From assembly GCA_015767395.1 (NCBI GenBank), contig JADWMI010000184.1:1-5228 (forward strand): a stretch of 5,228 nucleotides of DNA, in the 5' to 3' direction. Source of the DNA: Bacteroidota bacterium (GTDB lineage Bacteria; Bacteroidota; Bacteroidia; Flavobacteriales; Flavobacteriaceae). The position numbers and the translations under genes are program-made. The notes beneath the pieces are model-generated. The model searched no databases, had not been told where the DNA came from, and saw only the letters and a program-made list of their open reading frames with translations. Of the stretch, positions 1 through 4,823 are shown piece after piece. The first letter of the stretch is position 1. Each line of letters starts with the position of its first letter.

Positions 1-175
1 GCGGTGGTATTGTAACCATTAAGTTTTTAATCTTCTTTTCAGCGAATAGATTTAATACTTCATAATAGGTTTTATGAAATTCCGTTGATTGAAATTCCGG
101 CATTGTTTGTTGCGTGAACTTCAGTAAGTGCCTTTTACCTAATTCGCTTTTAACTTGGCTCGTCTTTATTCTCAT
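1..175 (-). CDS. Terminase large subunit, N-terminal fragment (runs off the window)
   Basis: The large terminase subunit is the ATPase/nuclease motor that packages phage DNA into proheads. Only the first 58 codons are present; the frame is open to the window edge. The visible protein begins MRIKTSQVKSELGKRH and ends FAEKKIKNLMVTIPP (residues 44-58). A FxxxYY...LFAxxKIKxLMVTIPP pattern just before the Walker A loop is characteristic of phage large terminases, so the P-loop would be expected directly beyond base 1. The ATG at 175-173 lies inside the small-subunit gene in another frame, giving a 26-base overlap that suggests coupled translation. A second in-frame ATG (residue 25, MPEF) is possible, but the upstream LLKFTQQTMPEF stretch resembles the start of related terminases, so the longer form is preferred. 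Family assignment is from remembered patterns; Walker A itself is not visible. Confidence 0.82.
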   Translation of the reverse strand, partial: MRIKTSQVKSELGKRHLLKFTQQTMPEFQSTEFHKTYYEVLNLFAEKKIKNLMVTIPP

Positions 176-560
176 CAGCGGCTTTTTCAAGTGCAAGTAA
201 AACCTCAGTTGAAAGTTTTGACAAATCAATACTTGATCCGATTGCTTCACCTTGTGTTGTATGGTCAATTTCTTGCCTTTCAATATAACCGCGCTTTTTT
301 CCTTTGGTCTTTAAAAAGAATATTGTTGCAGCGGTTGAATTTTCTTTTATCTGTTTATGCAATTGTGATTCGACAAAATCCAAAGTAACGTTTTCCATTT
401 CCTGGACCTTCTTCGCAAAATCTTCATCATCTTTTAAATAATTATAAAACGTTCCCCTATCAACTCCAACAATCTTGCAAGCGGTTGTAACTACTCCAAG
501 CGATTTTTCAAGTGCTTCAATTAATGCTTTTTTGCTTTTTTCTGTTCTACTTTGTGCCAT
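150..560 (-). CDS. Terminase small subunit-like helix-turn-helix protein
   Basis: This 136-residue protein probably recognises phage DNA for packaging and hands it to the large subunit. Residues about 22-42 (GVVTTACKIVGVDRGTFYNY) form a helix-turn-helix of the kind found in phage small-terminase/phBC6A51-like proteins: a helix, the turn around VGVD, then a recognition helix RGTFYNYL. It is followed by the typical segment KVQEMENVTLDFVESQL (51-67) and the STAATIFFLKTKGKKRGY stretch (75-92), which recurs in such proteins. The C-terminus (residues 110-136) is acidic. The gene directly precedes and overlaps the large-subunit start, which is the normal small-large order and strongly supports the role. 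The start is ATG at 560 with an A-rich leader and no Shine-Dalgarno. A general transcription-factor role is the alternative, less likely given the neighbour. Confidence 0.8.
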   Translation of the reverse strand: MAQSRTEKSKKALIEALEKSLGVVTTACKIVGVDRGTFYNYLKDDEDFAKKVQEMENVTLDFVESQLHKQIKENSTAATIFFLKTKGKKRGYIERQEIDHTTQGEAIGSSIDLSKLSTEVLLALEKAADENKDEPS

Positions 561-584
561 TACTATTTTCTTTTAGGCGTTGTA

Positions 585-604
585 TGTTGAATTTTGTTGA
601 ATTT
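585..604. repeat. Two tandem copies of a 10-base unit between methyltransferase and terminase genes
   Basis: TGTTGAATTT occurs twice head to tail (585-594 and 595-604) in the 49-base spacer between the methyltransferase stop and the terminase small-subunit start. The repeat is seen directly. No function can be assigned; it may be simple slippage in AT-rich DNA or a weak protein-binding site. No convincing promoter or terminator is visible in this spacer. Confidence 0.5.
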
Positions 605-609
605 TTATA

Positions 610-1824
610 TTACTTTTTATATGATTTTCCGTTTATCTTAACGGTTAAACTTTCATCAAGTTTCATCATTCTATCAATTATAACTTGACAATACTTTGGG
701 TCTAATTCCATTCCGTAGCATTTTCTTTTAAGTTGGTGTGCTGCTACCATTGTTGAACCGCTGCCAAGAAAGAAGTCAAAAACCAAGCTACCCTTGTTTG
801 AACTTATCAACATTTCATTTGATATTAATTCAATTGGCTTCATTGTAGGGTGCAGTCCTTTTTCCCTTCCATATTCCAAGCATCTTGAATAATTAACGTC
901 TTTTAATCCATTGTTCCAAATTGCAGATTTTCTAAACAATATTAAATATTCAATATCCGGTCTGTGCGAATCACCAATTGGTATTGCATTTGGCTTTTTC
1001 CAAATTAGAACATTAAAAGAATATTTTGAATCTCTTGCCCAAACTAAATAATCTGGTAAAAGTTCTTTATTACAAAAAACATAAGCATTTAATTTTTTAT
1101 TATCAAAAACTAAAGGAAGCGTTTGCAGAAAGTCTTGTGGATTAAAATCAGAAATAAATTCAATATCTTTACCTTGTTTTCTCAATCCTTGTCCGATATT
1201 TCCCTTGCAACCACCTTCTGTTTGTATTTTGTAAGGTGGGTCTGTAAATACCATATCTGCCTTCTCTCCATCCATTAGCTTTGCAACCGTATCTGAACAA
1301 GTAGAATCACCACAAAGCAATCTGTGTTCTCCTATCTCTATTAAATCACCAAGAACAATATCTGTTTTAATTTCATCCGGAACGCTAAAATCATCTTCTT
1401 CGGCTTCCAATACTTCCGGTTCAAAAAACTCTAATTCATCAGCATCAAAACCCCATTCAATCAAATCATCTGTTTCAAAGTGTTCTTGTATTAACTCCAT
1501 ATCAAATTGACCGGTGTTTTTATTCAATCTTACATTTAGTTCTTTTTCTTTTTCCAAATTTAGATTTACTTCAACCGTTGGAATTGTTTCATTCCCCATT
1601 GATTCCCAAACTTTCATTCTTTGGTGTCCACCTACTAAAATATTCTTTCGGTCCTTGTGAGTGTTTACAATAATTGGATCAACTAAACCAAATCTTTTAA
1701 GCGAATCAGTTAATTGATTTTGTTGTTCTTTTGTTAATTCTCTTGGATTGTATTCTGCTCTGATTAAATCGGATATTTTCCTTGTTTTAATCTGCATTTC
1801 CTGGTTTACTGTTTTCTTTGCCAT
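610..1824 (-). CDS. ParB-domain / DNA adenine methyltransferase fusion (beta-class)
   Basis: This 404-residue protein has an N-terminal ParB/Srx-like domain (about 12-115) with the core GGHQR at 65-69. An acidic linker (about 128-150) follows, then an S-adenosylmethionine-dependent amino-methyltransferase of the N6/N4 family. Catalytic motif IV is DPPY at 195-198; HPTMKP is at 325-330; the SAM-binding FxGxG motif I is in DFFLGSGST (350-358); GMELDPKYC (371-379) follows. Motif IV before motif I places it in the beta class, and DPPY rather than SPPY favours N6-adenine. Residues about 199-320 would contain target recognition. No restriction nuclease lies nearby, so it is probably an orphan phage methyltransferase that protects or marks phage DNA. 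Its position immediately before the terminase genes is common in phages. The start is ATG at 1824 with the A-rich leader ACTAAAAATGG. The target sequence cannot be read from the protein. Confidence 0.92.
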   Translation of the reverse strand: MAKKTVNQEMQIKTRKISDLIRAEYNPRELTKEQQNQLTDSLKRFGLVDPIIVNTHKDRKNILVGGHQRMKVWESMGNETIPTVEVNLNLEKEKELNVRLNKNTGQFDMELIQEHFETDDLIEWGFDADELEFFEPEVLEAEEDDFSVPDEIKTDIVLGDLIEIGEHRLLCGDSTCSDTVAKLMDGEKADMVFTDPPYKIQTEGGCKGNIGQGLRKQGKDIEFISDFNPQDFLQTLPLVFDNKKLNAYVFCNKELLPDYLVWARDSKYSFNVLIWKKPNAIPIGDSHRPDIEYLILFRKSAIWNNGLKDVNYSRCLEYGREKGLHPTMKPIELISNEMLISSNKGSLVFDFFLGSGSTMVAAHQLKRKCYGMELDPKYCQVIIDRMMKLDESLTVKINGKSYKK

Positions 1825-1842
1825 TTTTAGTTTAGTGTTTAT

Positions 1843-1992
1843 TTATTTTGTTTTTTTATTGTACCAAAAATAGGTGTCTTTTCCTTCTTTGTCTTTACAA
1901 TTAAATTCTGCATAAGTTTGATGAAATTCACTTGGCTTTGCCGTAAATCGGTAACATTCTTTTTTGAATTTACATTTGTTATTATTGCACAT
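1843..1992 (-). CDS. Small Cys-containing phage protein, 49 residues
   Basis: This reading frame starts with ATG at 1992 and ends with TAA at 1845-1843. It begins MCNNNKCKFKKECYRFTAKP and ends in a Phe/Tyr/Trp-rich tail (YFWYNKKTK). Cysteines at 2, 7, 13 and 32 could bind a metal. The motif ECYRFTAKPSEFHQTYAEF reminds me of small Cys-containing proteins in Bacteroidota phages, but I cannot name a function. The gene begins one base after the stop of the 54-residue gene and ends 18 bases before the methyltransferase, filling what would otherwise be an unusually long gap. Tight packing, sensible composition and ordered cysteines support a real gene. Confidence 0.75.
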   Translation of the reverse strand: MCNNNKCKFKKECYRFTAKPSEFHQTYAEFNCKDKEGKDTYFWYNKKTK

Positions 1993-1993
1993 A

Positions 1994-2158
1994 CTAATGT
2001 CCGGCATAAAAAACTGTTTTATCTAATTTGAATTTGCCTTTTCCGCTTTCATAGAATGAACAAAGAATATAATCTTTTGTTTCAAATGAAATATAAATTT
2101 TTGTGTCTTTGTATGTATAATTTTGTGAAAAATCCATTGGTTCAAAATCTTTTATCAT
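1994..2158 (-). CDS. Small hypothetical protein, 54 residues
   Basis: ATG at 2158, TAG at 1996-1994. The protein begins MIKDFEPMDFSQNYTYKDTK and continues with alternating hydrophobic and polar residues (KIYISFETKDYILCSFYESG, 20-39), suggesting a small beta-rich soluble fold. It has no signal peptide or membrane span. Its start overlaps the end of the preceding 60-residue gene by 17 bases, and its stop is one base before the next ATG. An ATG at codon 8 (2137) would remove the overlap and is an alternative start. Function not recognised; the operon-like packing is the main evidence that it is real. Confidence 0.68.
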   Translation of the reverse strand: MIKDFEPMDFSQNYTYKDTKIYISFETKDYILCSFYESGKGKFKLDKTVFYAGH

Positions 2159-2324
2159 TCCCTTCTTTGCTTTTACGTTTGTGATTAAATCTATTTGCTA
2201 AAAACCTTCTTAACTTTAAATACTTTATTCTATTTTTAACATTTACACCGTTAAAATCTGCTTCACCGGTTTCATATTCAATTAATATCATTCGGTCCAA
2301 ATAGTCAATTCTTGGCCGTTTCAC
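2142..2324 (-). CDS. Small basic hypothetical protein, 60 residues
   Basis: The start is GTG at 2324-2322, overlapping the TGA of the upstream membrane protein as GTGA, which suggests re-initiation after termination. An in-frame ATG at codon 12 (2291) is an alternative that would give 49 residues. The N-terminal half is mixed and acidic (DYLDRMILIEYETGEADF, 7-24). The C-terminal half is very basic (KNRIKYLKLRRFLANRFNHK at 30-49, then RKSKEGNDKRF). The basic tail could bind nucleic acid or the negatively charged membrane surface; this is inference only. Not recognised as a known family. Confidence 0.6.
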   Translation of the reverse strand: MKRPRIDYLDRMILIEYETGEADFNGVNVKNRIKYLKLRRFLANRFNHKRKSKEGNDKRF

Positions 2325-2629
2325 GCGCTAATCTTTTCAAAGTACGCATAAATAATTGAATTTAAAGCCGCTACTATAAAGGCAATAATTACTGATTCAA
2401 CGCTAAAAGTGCTATTATAGTAACCAATTTCAATTGCTATGGTCCAGACTGAAGCCATACACGTTCCGCATCCAATAACCGGTTTTAATATGTATTTAAG
2501 GAGTTGTGAATGTCTTTGCGCCCATTCATAAGGTTTCCTTAAAAAATAAAATATCATTCCGGGTGAACTAATAATTCTTAATCCAACACAAAACAAACTT
2601 ATTATTAACGCTTTTATTAAAATATCCAT
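2321..2629 (-). CDS. Small integral membrane protein with CxxC motif, 102 residues
   Basis: Three hydrophobic spans are visible: residues about 2-20 (DILIKALIISLFCVGLRII), about 46-68 and about 77-96 (ESVIIAFIVAALNSIIYAYF). Between spans 1 and 2 lies a polar stretch, RKPYEWAQRHSQLLKYILKP. The second span carries a short conserved-looking motif GCGTCMASVW (53-62) with a C54-x2-C57 pair. I recall similar CxxCMAS-W membrane proteins in Bacteroidota phages, but without a known role. It starts at ATG 2629, two bases after the preceding 43-residue membrane gene, and shares GTGA with the following gene. It could belong to a lysis or exclusion function, given the adjacent small membrane peptides, but nothing in the sequence proves this. 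Confidence 0.72.
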   Translation of the reverse strand: MDILIKALIISLFCVGLRIISSPGMIFYFLRKPYEWAQRHSQLLKYILKPVIGCGTCMASVWTIAIEIGYYNSTFSVESVIIAFIVAALNSIIYAYFEKISA

Positions 2630-2631
2630 TT

Positions 2632-2763
2632 TTAAAAGAATATATTAAAACATTTTATCCAATACCAAACAACCGGAAAAACAATAAAAGGAACTGATCC
2701 AACAATTACTCCTATTGCCAAAAGGCCTTTTATAATATCTGTAAATCTTTTTAATTTGCTCAT
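2632..2763 (-). CDS. Single-span membrane microprotein, 43 residues
   Basis: ATG at 2763-2761, TAA at 2634-2632. The peptide has a short basic N-terminus (MSKLKRFTDIIK), then one long hydrophobic segment (GLLAIGVIVGSVPFIVFPVV, 13-32), then an aromatic interface region (WYWIKCFNIFF). This is the layout of a single-pass membrane peptide; the positive N-terminus would favour an N-in topology. Its ATG overlaps the TGA of the 31-residue gene (ATGA), and its stop is two bases before the next membrane gene, so it is embedded in a coupled run. It fills most of the apparent gap. No family recognised. Confidence 0.7.
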   Translation of the reverse strand: MSKLKRFTDIIKGLLAIGVIVGSVPFIVFPVVWYWIKCFNIFF

Positions 2764-2855
2764 TCGTTTATTTTTAGTAATTTTCTTAATATAGGGTTTA
2801 TTATTATCATTTGCAATAATACGGCAGCAAAGATAATTAAATATATTTCAATCAT
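2760..2855 (-). CDS. Single-span membrane microprotein, 31 residues
   Basis: ATG at 2855-2853, TGA at 2762-2760. The peptide begins MIEIYLIIFAAVLLQMIIIN: a hydrophobic helix from about residue 3 to 22, followed by a short basic tail (RKLLKINE). Both ends overlap neighbouring genes as ATGA: its start with the stop of the Cys-rich 130-residue gene, and its stop with the start of the 43-residue gene. Two such overlaps are unlikely by chance and are the main support, since the gene is too short for compositional tests. The tail is positive and the N-terminus carries an acidic residue, suggesting N-out/C-in topology, opposite to the following peptide. Function unknown. Confidence 0.6.
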   Translation of the reverse strand: MIEIYLIIFAAVLLQMIIINPILRKLLKINE

Positions 2856-3244
2856 TTGTTTATATGTTTATCAAGTGCGGCAATAATATCTTTATCATAT
2901 TGAACGGTCCACATTTCACCGTACAAAGATAGATTTATATTTCCATCATTGTTAATATAATAAGCAACAACACCGTTAACATCAAAATTAAAATCTATAA
3001 TAGTTGTTTCCGGCTCCGGCACATCATAGCCAAGTTGGTGTGCTTGTTCAATATCCTTAAAATTGGCAACAAATTCTGTTTTAGCTTTCATAGAATTACA
3101 AATATAGTTTTTTATTAATAATTTCGAACATTCACAAGAACAAAGTTTTCCTTTTTCAATTGATTTGTTGCAAGATAAACACCTTTTAATTTTTCCTTCG
3201 GCATCAATATAATCAATTTCGTTGAATATATTAATTTGTTTCAT
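2852..3244 (-). CDS. Cys-rich hypothetical protein following NinG, 130 residues
   Basis: The N-terminal third has a compact cysteine cluster in RCLSCNKSIEKGKLCSCECS (21-40): C22-x2-C25, then C35, C37 and C39, with a further C49. This looks like a small zinc-binding module. The rest (about 60-130) is soluble, acidic and probably alpha/beta (e.g. TTIIDFNFDVNGVVAYYINN, 80-99), with no cysteines. The start ATG at 3244 overlaps the NinG stop as ATGA, and its own stop overlaps the 31-residue membrane gene in the same way, so it is coupled on both sides. The close link to NinG suggests a DNA-processing accessory role, but this is inference. Not a family I can name. Confidence 0.72.
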   Translation of the reverse strand: MKQINIFNEIDYIDAEGKIKRCLSCNKSIEKGKLCSCECSKLLIKNYICNSMKAKTEFVANFKDIEQAHQLGYDVPEPETTIIDFNFDVNGVVAYYINNDGNINLSLYGEMWTVQYDKDIIAALDKHINK

Positions 3245-3891
3245 TTTGCTTTTAGTTCTTTTACTTTGTCTTTATAAATTACTTTCATTTCAATCAATTC
3301 CGGAATAGAATATTTTGTTGGCACATTTCTTCTTACTTCAAGCAAATGAAAATTCAATTCTCCAATCCTTTCGGGCAATCTTTTTGTGTATTCAATTAAA
3401 TTACCGTGTTTCCATTGGTTACAATGTACGCATTGTGCAAAAACATTATCCTCATCAAATCTAACTGAAGGATTACCACCGGCAGAATAATAGTGTCCGG
3501 CATCATATTTACCAACTAATGGTTCATTACACGAAATACATTTTTCATTAACATCACGTAACCTAATAAATGTATTAAATATTTTTTGAAGTTCCTGGAT
3601 ATAGTCGGAATATGTTTTTAAACTTTCTTTTATTTTCTTCTTTTCAATGGACCATTCTTTCCTTTGCTTTTTTGCTTCCAATACCTTAGAATATTCAATT
3701 GCACAAATTGGTGAACAAACGGCTTGTAAAGGCTTCATTCTTTCAAATGGTGTTTTGCATTGTTTACATTTATAAAGTCGTTTAGGCTTCTTCTTAGGCT
3801 GCTTTTCTTCATTGTGTTTACATTCGTTAGAACAAAACTTTTGATTGAAATAAACAACTTCAAATTTTATGTTACAATTCTTACACCGCAT
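3241..3891 (-). CDS. ninG: NinG (Rap-like) recombination endonuclease with HNH-like core
   Basis: Lambda NinG (Rap) is a structure-specific endonuclease acting on branched recombination intermediates. The C-terminal part of this 216-residue protein shows the family signature: C118-x2-C121, DAGHYYSAGGNPSVRFDEDN (130-149), then QCVHCNQWKHGN (153-164), together forming a zinc-bound HNH-like nuclease site with H133 and the C154/C157 pair. The N-terminus has two zinc-finger-like modules with identical spacing, C-x2-C-x13-C-x3-C (C3, C6, C20, C24 and C42, C45, C59, C63). A lysine-rich helical linker (about 70-95) joins them to the nuclease. The ATG at 3891 overlaps the stop of the NinB-like gene by one base (TAATG), and the stop overlaps the next start (ATGA). 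The NinB-NinG pairing matches the lambda nin region. Confidence 0.92.
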   Translation of the reverse strand: MRCKNCNIKFEVVYFNQKFCSNECKHNEEKQPKKKPKRLYKCKQCKTPFERMKPLQAVCSPICAIEYSKVLEAKKQRKEWSIEKKKIKESLKTYSDYIQELQKIFNTFIRLRDVNEKCISCNEPLVGKYDAGHYYSAGGNPSVRFDEDNVFAQCVHCNQWKHGNLIEYTKRLPERIGELNFHLLEVRRNVPTKYSIPELIEMKVIYKDKVKELKAK

Positions 3892-4331
3892 TATAAATAA
3901 AATTTGTTTTCTTCTGCCATTTGCTGGACCAAAAAATAGTTTTGTTTAAATTCTTCAGCATCCATAATATAAATCCCATTTTCTGAAGCAAACTTTCGAA
4001 ACTTTTCAATTGCGATAATCATTTCATCTTTTGAAATATCTTTTGAAGATAATAATGCTTCGCGAATTTCACCGGTTATTTTATTTGTTCTTTCGTAAAT
4101 AAATAAATCAGCGTTAACCGTTGCCTTGAAAATTGTTTGCTTCACGTATTCAATTTGTTCGCCATATTCAATGGCAAAGATTGTTAAGATACAATGTAAA
4201 TATGAATTTTGTTTAACTGATCGCATTGATTTCTTTTCAGTCAATTCAATTTTTGCACCTTTTTTAATTAGCTGCGAAAGTTTTGTTTCCGCTTTGTTTA
4301 TTTCAAATTGTTTTGTAAGGTCTAAAAGCAT
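3891..4331 (-). CDS. NinB-like (lambda Orf-like) recombination protein
   Basis: In lambda, NinB (Orf) binds single-stranded DNA and assists recombination. This 146-residue protein shows the pattern of that family: a basic segment followed by RSVKQNSYLHCILTIFA (37-53), corresponding to the R-S-x-x-Q-N...L motif of NinB, and a C-terminal helix region LLSSKDISKDEMIIAIEKF (93-111) followed by RKFASENGIYI. That region parallels the lambda segment in which SM-x-x-x-EF is followed by a helix and then a GV-x-W-like end. The length is close to lambda NinB. It is immediately upstream of ninG, as expected for such a pair, and its start overlaps the end of the helix-turn-helix gene by 10 bases. The similarity is remote and rests on motif reading, so a generic phage protein of this position is possible. 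Confidence 0.65.
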   Translation of the reverse strand: MLLDLTKQFEINKAETKLSQLIKKGAKIELTEKKSMRSVKQNSYLHCILTIFAIEYGEQIEYVKQTIFKATVNADLFIYERTNKITGEIREALLSSKDISKDEMIIAIEKFRKFASENGIYIMDAEEFKQNYFLVQQMAEENKFYL

Positions 4332-4501
4332 TTTAATTCAAGTTTTAAGGCATTACAAATCTTTTCCAGGTTATGGAAGCGAATTTGTTTATCACCGTTT
4401 ATAAAGCCGCTTAAAGTAGCGTATCGAACACCGGAAGTGTTATGCAATTGCATCAGATTGAAATTCAATTCTTTCATTCTGTTTTTAATAGTTTGTTTCA
4501 T
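4322..4501 (-). CDS. Small Cro/C1-type helix-turn-helix DNA-binding protein
   Basis: From ATG at 4501 the protein has 59 residues and is nearly all one XRE-type DNA-binding domain. A first helix (KNRMKELNFN, 6-15) leads into MQLHNTSGVRYATLSGFING (17-36), the helix-turn-helix with recognition helix YATLSGFI. A final helix pair follows (FHNLEKICNALKLEL, 42-56). It lacks a dimerisation or cleavage domain, so it resembles a Cro-like repressor or small phage regulator. An upstream GTG (4528) would add nine residues, but it lies inside the GGGGATCCCC palindrome and encodes GIPRFKQT, which is not part of the fold; ATG 4501 is preferred. It would act on phage promoters, possibly that at 5121-5128; the operator is unknown. 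Confidence 0.82.
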   Translation of the reverse strand: MKQTIKNRMKELNFNLMQLHNTSGVRYATLSGFINGDKQIRFHNLEKICNALKLELKCF

Positions 4502-4510
4502 AGTTTGTTT
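4487..4510. repeat. 12-base tandem duplication across the HTH start codon
   Basis: AATAGTTTGTTT (4487-4498) and CATAGTTTGTTT (4499-4510) are adjacent copies differing at one base. The second copy supplies the CAT that reads as the ATG start of the helix-turn-helix gene on the minus strand. In the protein the first copy encodes KQTI right after Met1. It may be a slippage duplication or a paired binding site; nothing shows which. Confidence 0.55.
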
Positions 4511-4515
4511 AAATC

Positions 4516-4527
4516 TGGGGATCCCCA
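4516..4527. promoter_or_regulatory. GGGGATCCCC palindrome between 77-residue gene and HTH gene
   Basis: TGGGGATCCCCA is a perfect 12-base palindrome lying six bases beyond the stop of the 77-residue gene and 14 bases before the preferred ATG of the helix-turn-helix gene. It stands out in AT-rich surroundings and has the same core as the larger palindrome at 4793-4820. In minus-strand RNA it could form a short hairpin, but no U-run follows, so it is not a convincing terminator. It could be a protein-binding site or an RNA element controlling initiation of the next gene. Confidence 0.45.
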
Positions 4528-4533
4528 CTTTTT

Positions 4534-4767
4534 TTAGTCTGTTAATAACGCTATTGCCTTTTGAATATCTTCACCAACAAAATCAAGTTGTATTCTTTCG
4601 TGTATTAGATATTCCGCTTCCATTCTTTCTAAATGGAAAATTTCTATTTCTATGTAAGCTAATGTTGCTTCGTCTTGCTTACCGTTCTTCATAGTTTCAA
4701 TAGCTTCCTTTTTAAATACTATCTCTTTTACTAATTGCTCTAATTGATTTACGTTTCTTAGTTTCAT
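4534..4767 (-). CDS. Small helical hypothetical protein, 77 residues
   Basis: A soluble, mainly helical protein rich in Glu, Leu, Ile and Lys. Heptad-like hydrophobic spacing is visible in NQLEQLVKEIVFKKEAIETM (7-26) and in LAYIEIEIFHLERMEAEYLI (36-55), so a helical hairpin or coiled coil is likely. There are no cysteines, signal peptide or membrane span. The ATG at 4767 is preceded by an A-rich leader that is identical, together with the first codons, to that of the 85-residue gene upstream, which supports the start. Both flanks carry GGGGATCCCC palindromes (4516-4527 and 4793-4820). Function not recognised; position before the helix-turn-helix and nin genes suggests a phage early accessory protein. 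Confidence 0.72.
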   Translation of the reverse strand: MKLRNVNQLEQLVKEIVFKKEAIETMKNGKQDEATLAYIEIEIFHLERMEAEYLIHERIQLDFVGEDIQKAIALLTD

Positions 4768-4781
4768 AATTTTTAGTTTTT
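4761..4781 (-). repeat. 21-base leader/start repeat, copy 2 (77-residue gene)
   Basis: The 21 bases here, ending (minus strand) in CTAAAAATTATGAAAC, are identical to 5075-5095. Each copy contains the ATG and first codons of a small gene plus 14 bases of A-rich leader. Such A-rich leaders replace Shine-Dalgarno sequences in Bacteroidota. The length of the identity exceeds what a loose leader preference would require. Confidence 0.6.
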
Positions 4782-4792
4782 AGTTGATTAAA

Positions 4793-4820
4793 AATAAAGG
4801 GGGGGATCCCCCCTTTTATT
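4793..4820 (-). terminator. Strong GC-stem hairpin, probable terminator or attenuator
   Basis: A 28-base near-perfect palindrome centred on GGATCC: six G-C pairs (4800-4805 with 4808-4813), one mismatch (4799/4814), then six A-T pairs. It starts four bases after the stop of the 85-residue gene and lies in the 56-base spacer before the 77-residue gene. In minus-strand RNA the stem is followed by a U-rich run (CUUUAUUUUU), the classical intrinsic-terminator layout; the plus strand also has T-rich sequence after the stem, so it could work in both directions. As no promoter is obvious between it and the next gene, partial read-through (attenuation) may be its role. Confidence 0.6.
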
Positions 4821-4823
4821 GTT

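Noticed and set aside
155..388. Plus-strand open frame of 77 codons
   Set aside because: It lies antisense to the terminase small-subunit gene, has no recognisable motif and runs against all other genes; a shadow frame.
1865..1872. TATTTTTG on the minus strand, a possible -7 box for the methyltransferase
   Set aside because: It lies in the coding sequence of the 49-residue gene, and the nearest upstream TTG is about 25 bases away, beyond the usual spacing. Such boxes are frequent by chance in AT-rich DNA.
4126..4404. Plus-strand open frame of 92 codons
   Set aside because: It is antisense to the NinB-like and helix-turn-helix genes, which have clear folds; composition is that of a reversed coding strand.
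4437..4694. Plus-strand open frame of 85 codons with hydrophobic sequence
   Set aside because: The hydrophobic look comes from reading AT-rich minus-strand genes backwards. It crosses the end of one gene, a palindrome and the start of another, with no leader of its own.
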